Source: Streptomyces sp. QL37
GTDB lineage: Bacteria; Actinomycetota; Actinomycetes; Streptomycetales; Streptomycetaceae
DNA length: 64,000 nucleotides
Reading direction: 5' to 3'
Assembly: GCF_002941025.1 (NCBI RefSeq)
Contig: NZ_PTJS01000001.1
Location: forward strand, 6,958,605-7,022,604
Both the position numbers and the translations under genes were made by a program. This document shows, in pieces, positions 63,182 through 64,000 of this stretch. The notes below the pieces were generated by a model. That model saw only the letters and a list, made by a program, of their open reading frames with translations, was not told where the DNA came from and made no database searches. Numbering within the stretch: the first letter of the stretch is position 1; each line of letters begins with the position of its first letter.

Positions 63182-64000
63182 TCAGGCGCGGTGCGCGCCG
63201 CCCGAGGACCGGCGACGGACCGAGACGAACAGGGCGCTCGCCCCGAGGGCCAGCGCGGCGGCTCCGCCCATCGCGAGGTACGAGGTGCTGCTGCTGCCAC
63301 CCGTCTCGGCGAGGGCCTCGTCCGCCGGGGCCGTGGCCGCGGGGGAGGCGGCGACGTTGTTCGGCTCGGGAGCGTTCGCCCCGGTGTCCCCGGCCGGGGC
63401 CGCCTCGGTGACCTCCGCGCCGGTCGAGGCGTCGTCGTCCCCGTGCCCGCCGTGCTCGACGGACGACTGCTCCGCACCCTCGTCGATCTCCTGCTCGGAC
63501 GGGGCGGACGCGGTGGGCGCCGGGGCGGCCGCGACGGAACCGCTGCCGGACTTCTCACCGCCGAAGACCACGTCGGAGCAGGCGTAGAAGGCCTCGGGGG
63601 AGTCCGACCGCTGCCAGACCGTGTAGATCAGCTGCCGTCCCGACGCCTCCGGCACGGTGCCGTCGAAGACGTACGAACCGTCCTCCAGCGTCGGGTCGGT
63701 GGCCGTGGCGAACGGCTTCTCCTGGAGGTCCGACCACTTCAGCGGCTGCGACGGGTCGTAGCTCGCCTTGGTCAGGTACAGCTCGAACGAGCCCTTGTGC
63801 GGAGCCGTCGCCCGGAACCGGAAGGTGTGGCTGCCCGCCTCCATGGGCGTGGACGGCCAGTCGGCGCGCGGCAGGTCGAGCCCCTTGAACTTGTCGTTGC
63901 CCGCGCTGCACAGCTTGCCGTCCGGGATCAACTCGCGGTGGTTGCCGGCGGCGTTGGCGATGTTCACGCCGTTCCAGTCGTACAGCGCCTGGGTCCCGCC
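63182..64000 (-). CDS. AA10 lytic polysaccharide monooxygenase with LAXTG anchor (partial)
   Basis: The gene runs off the right edge; its start is not in the window. The visible part is a chitin/cellulose-active AA10 domain: HTFRFRATAPHKGSFELYLTK, LKWSDLQEKPFA, and VWQRSDSPEAFYACSDVVFGG, conserved in the copper enzyme. A 100-residue Ala/Pro/Glu linker follows, then LAETGG, a hydrophobic helix and an Arg-rich end: a class E sortase signal (LAXTG) that would fix the enzyme to peptidoglycan. Copper-coordinating N-terminal His is beyond the edge. Confidence 0.9.
   Translation of the reverse strand, partial: GGTQALYDWNGVNIANAAGNHRELIPDGKLCSAGNDKFKGLDLPRADWPSTPMEAGSHTFRFRATAPHKGSFELYLTKASYDPSQPLKWSDLQEKPFATATDPTLEDGSYVFDGTVPEASGRQLIYTVWQRSDSPEAFYACSDVVFGGEKSGSGSVAAAPAPTASAPSEQEIDEGAEQSSVEHGGHGDDDASTGAEVTEAAPAGDTGANAPEPNNVAASPAATAPADEALAETGGSSSTSYLAMGGAAALALGASALFVSVRRRSSGGAHRA

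Noticed and set aside
1..64000. CRISPR arrays, tRNA or rRNA genes, integrases, transposases
   Set aside because: None seen on either strand; the only repeats are those described, and no transposase-like protein is encoded.

Overview
The window is chromosomal DNA from a Streptomyces species. The evidence is very high GC, frequent GTG and TTG starts behind GGAGG-type ribosome sites, TGA/ATG coupled operons, one rare TTA (bldA) codon, streptogrisin proteases, a SepF-like protein and an LAXTG-anchored LPMO. The backbone order (pyrG, ald, parA-like, scpA, scpB, rluB, aroH, tyrA, cmk, der, sepF-like, dnaE2) is the one I remember for the S. coelicolor SCO1776 to SCO1734 stretch. No tRNA, rRNA, CRISPR array, prophage or insertion sequence was seen.

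Layout. 1-9.7 kb: the end of pyrG, a NUDIX ADP-ribose hydrolase, a TPR ATPase, alanine dehydrogenase, then a segregation block of a ParA-like ATPase with an overlapping partner, scpA, scpB and an rRNA pseudouridine synthase. Sequence between the partner gene and scpA (6148-7035) is a nest of perfect inverted and direct repeats, and the first 25 bases of the window are an inverted copy of bases 555-579. Both look like fold-back junctions, probably from assembly or amplification. 9.8-16.8 kb: an NAD and ADP-ribose operon (pnuC, nadR-like, nrtR, ADP-ribosylglycohydrolase, nucleotidyltransferase) behind an NrtR-type operator, followed by a regulator/methyltransferase pair, a second nucleotidyltransferase and a Rieske lipoprotein. 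17-21.5 kb: aroH-tyrA-cmk-acyltransferase-der. 21.6-31.6 kb: hypotheticals, a glycosyltransferase, an I78-like inhibitor, a PAP2 phosphatase, an MFS pump, an acyl-CoA dehydrogenase, a SepF-like protein and a protein with an extremely Cys-rich tail.

31.6-41.7 kb: two solute-binding proteins, two permeases, one ATPase, two flavin monooxygenases of the LLM/NtaA type, an FAD protein and a DUF1684 protein. The gene content resembles the Bacillus tcyJKLMN-cmo sulfur-scavenging operon. A 23-codon leader peptide ending in Cys-Ser-Cys precedes the divergent binding protein, as expected for cysteine-responsive attenuation, so I read the cluster as uptake and oxidative breakdown of organosulfur compounds.

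43.0-52.6 kb: the most interesting part. A complete FxSxx-COOH RiPP system (54-residue precursor ending TFNSSL, radical SAM/SPASM enzyme, TIR-like FxsC, and a 1310-residue protein joining a MinD-like ATPase, TIR, NB-ARC and TPR repeats) sits beside a SLOG nucleotide-sensor gene and a SLATT/DUF4231-like membrane effector gene. fxsC holds the only TTA codon I found, so the system may be under developmental (bldA) control. Two streptogrisin genes in the same orientation flank the island.

52.8-64 kb: alpha/beta hydrolase, streptogrisin D-like protease, secreted phospholipase A2, a membrane protein, an SOS-boxed dnaE2 plus ImuB-like pair, a secreted lipase, and a cell-wall-anchored AA10 LPMO that runs off the right edge.
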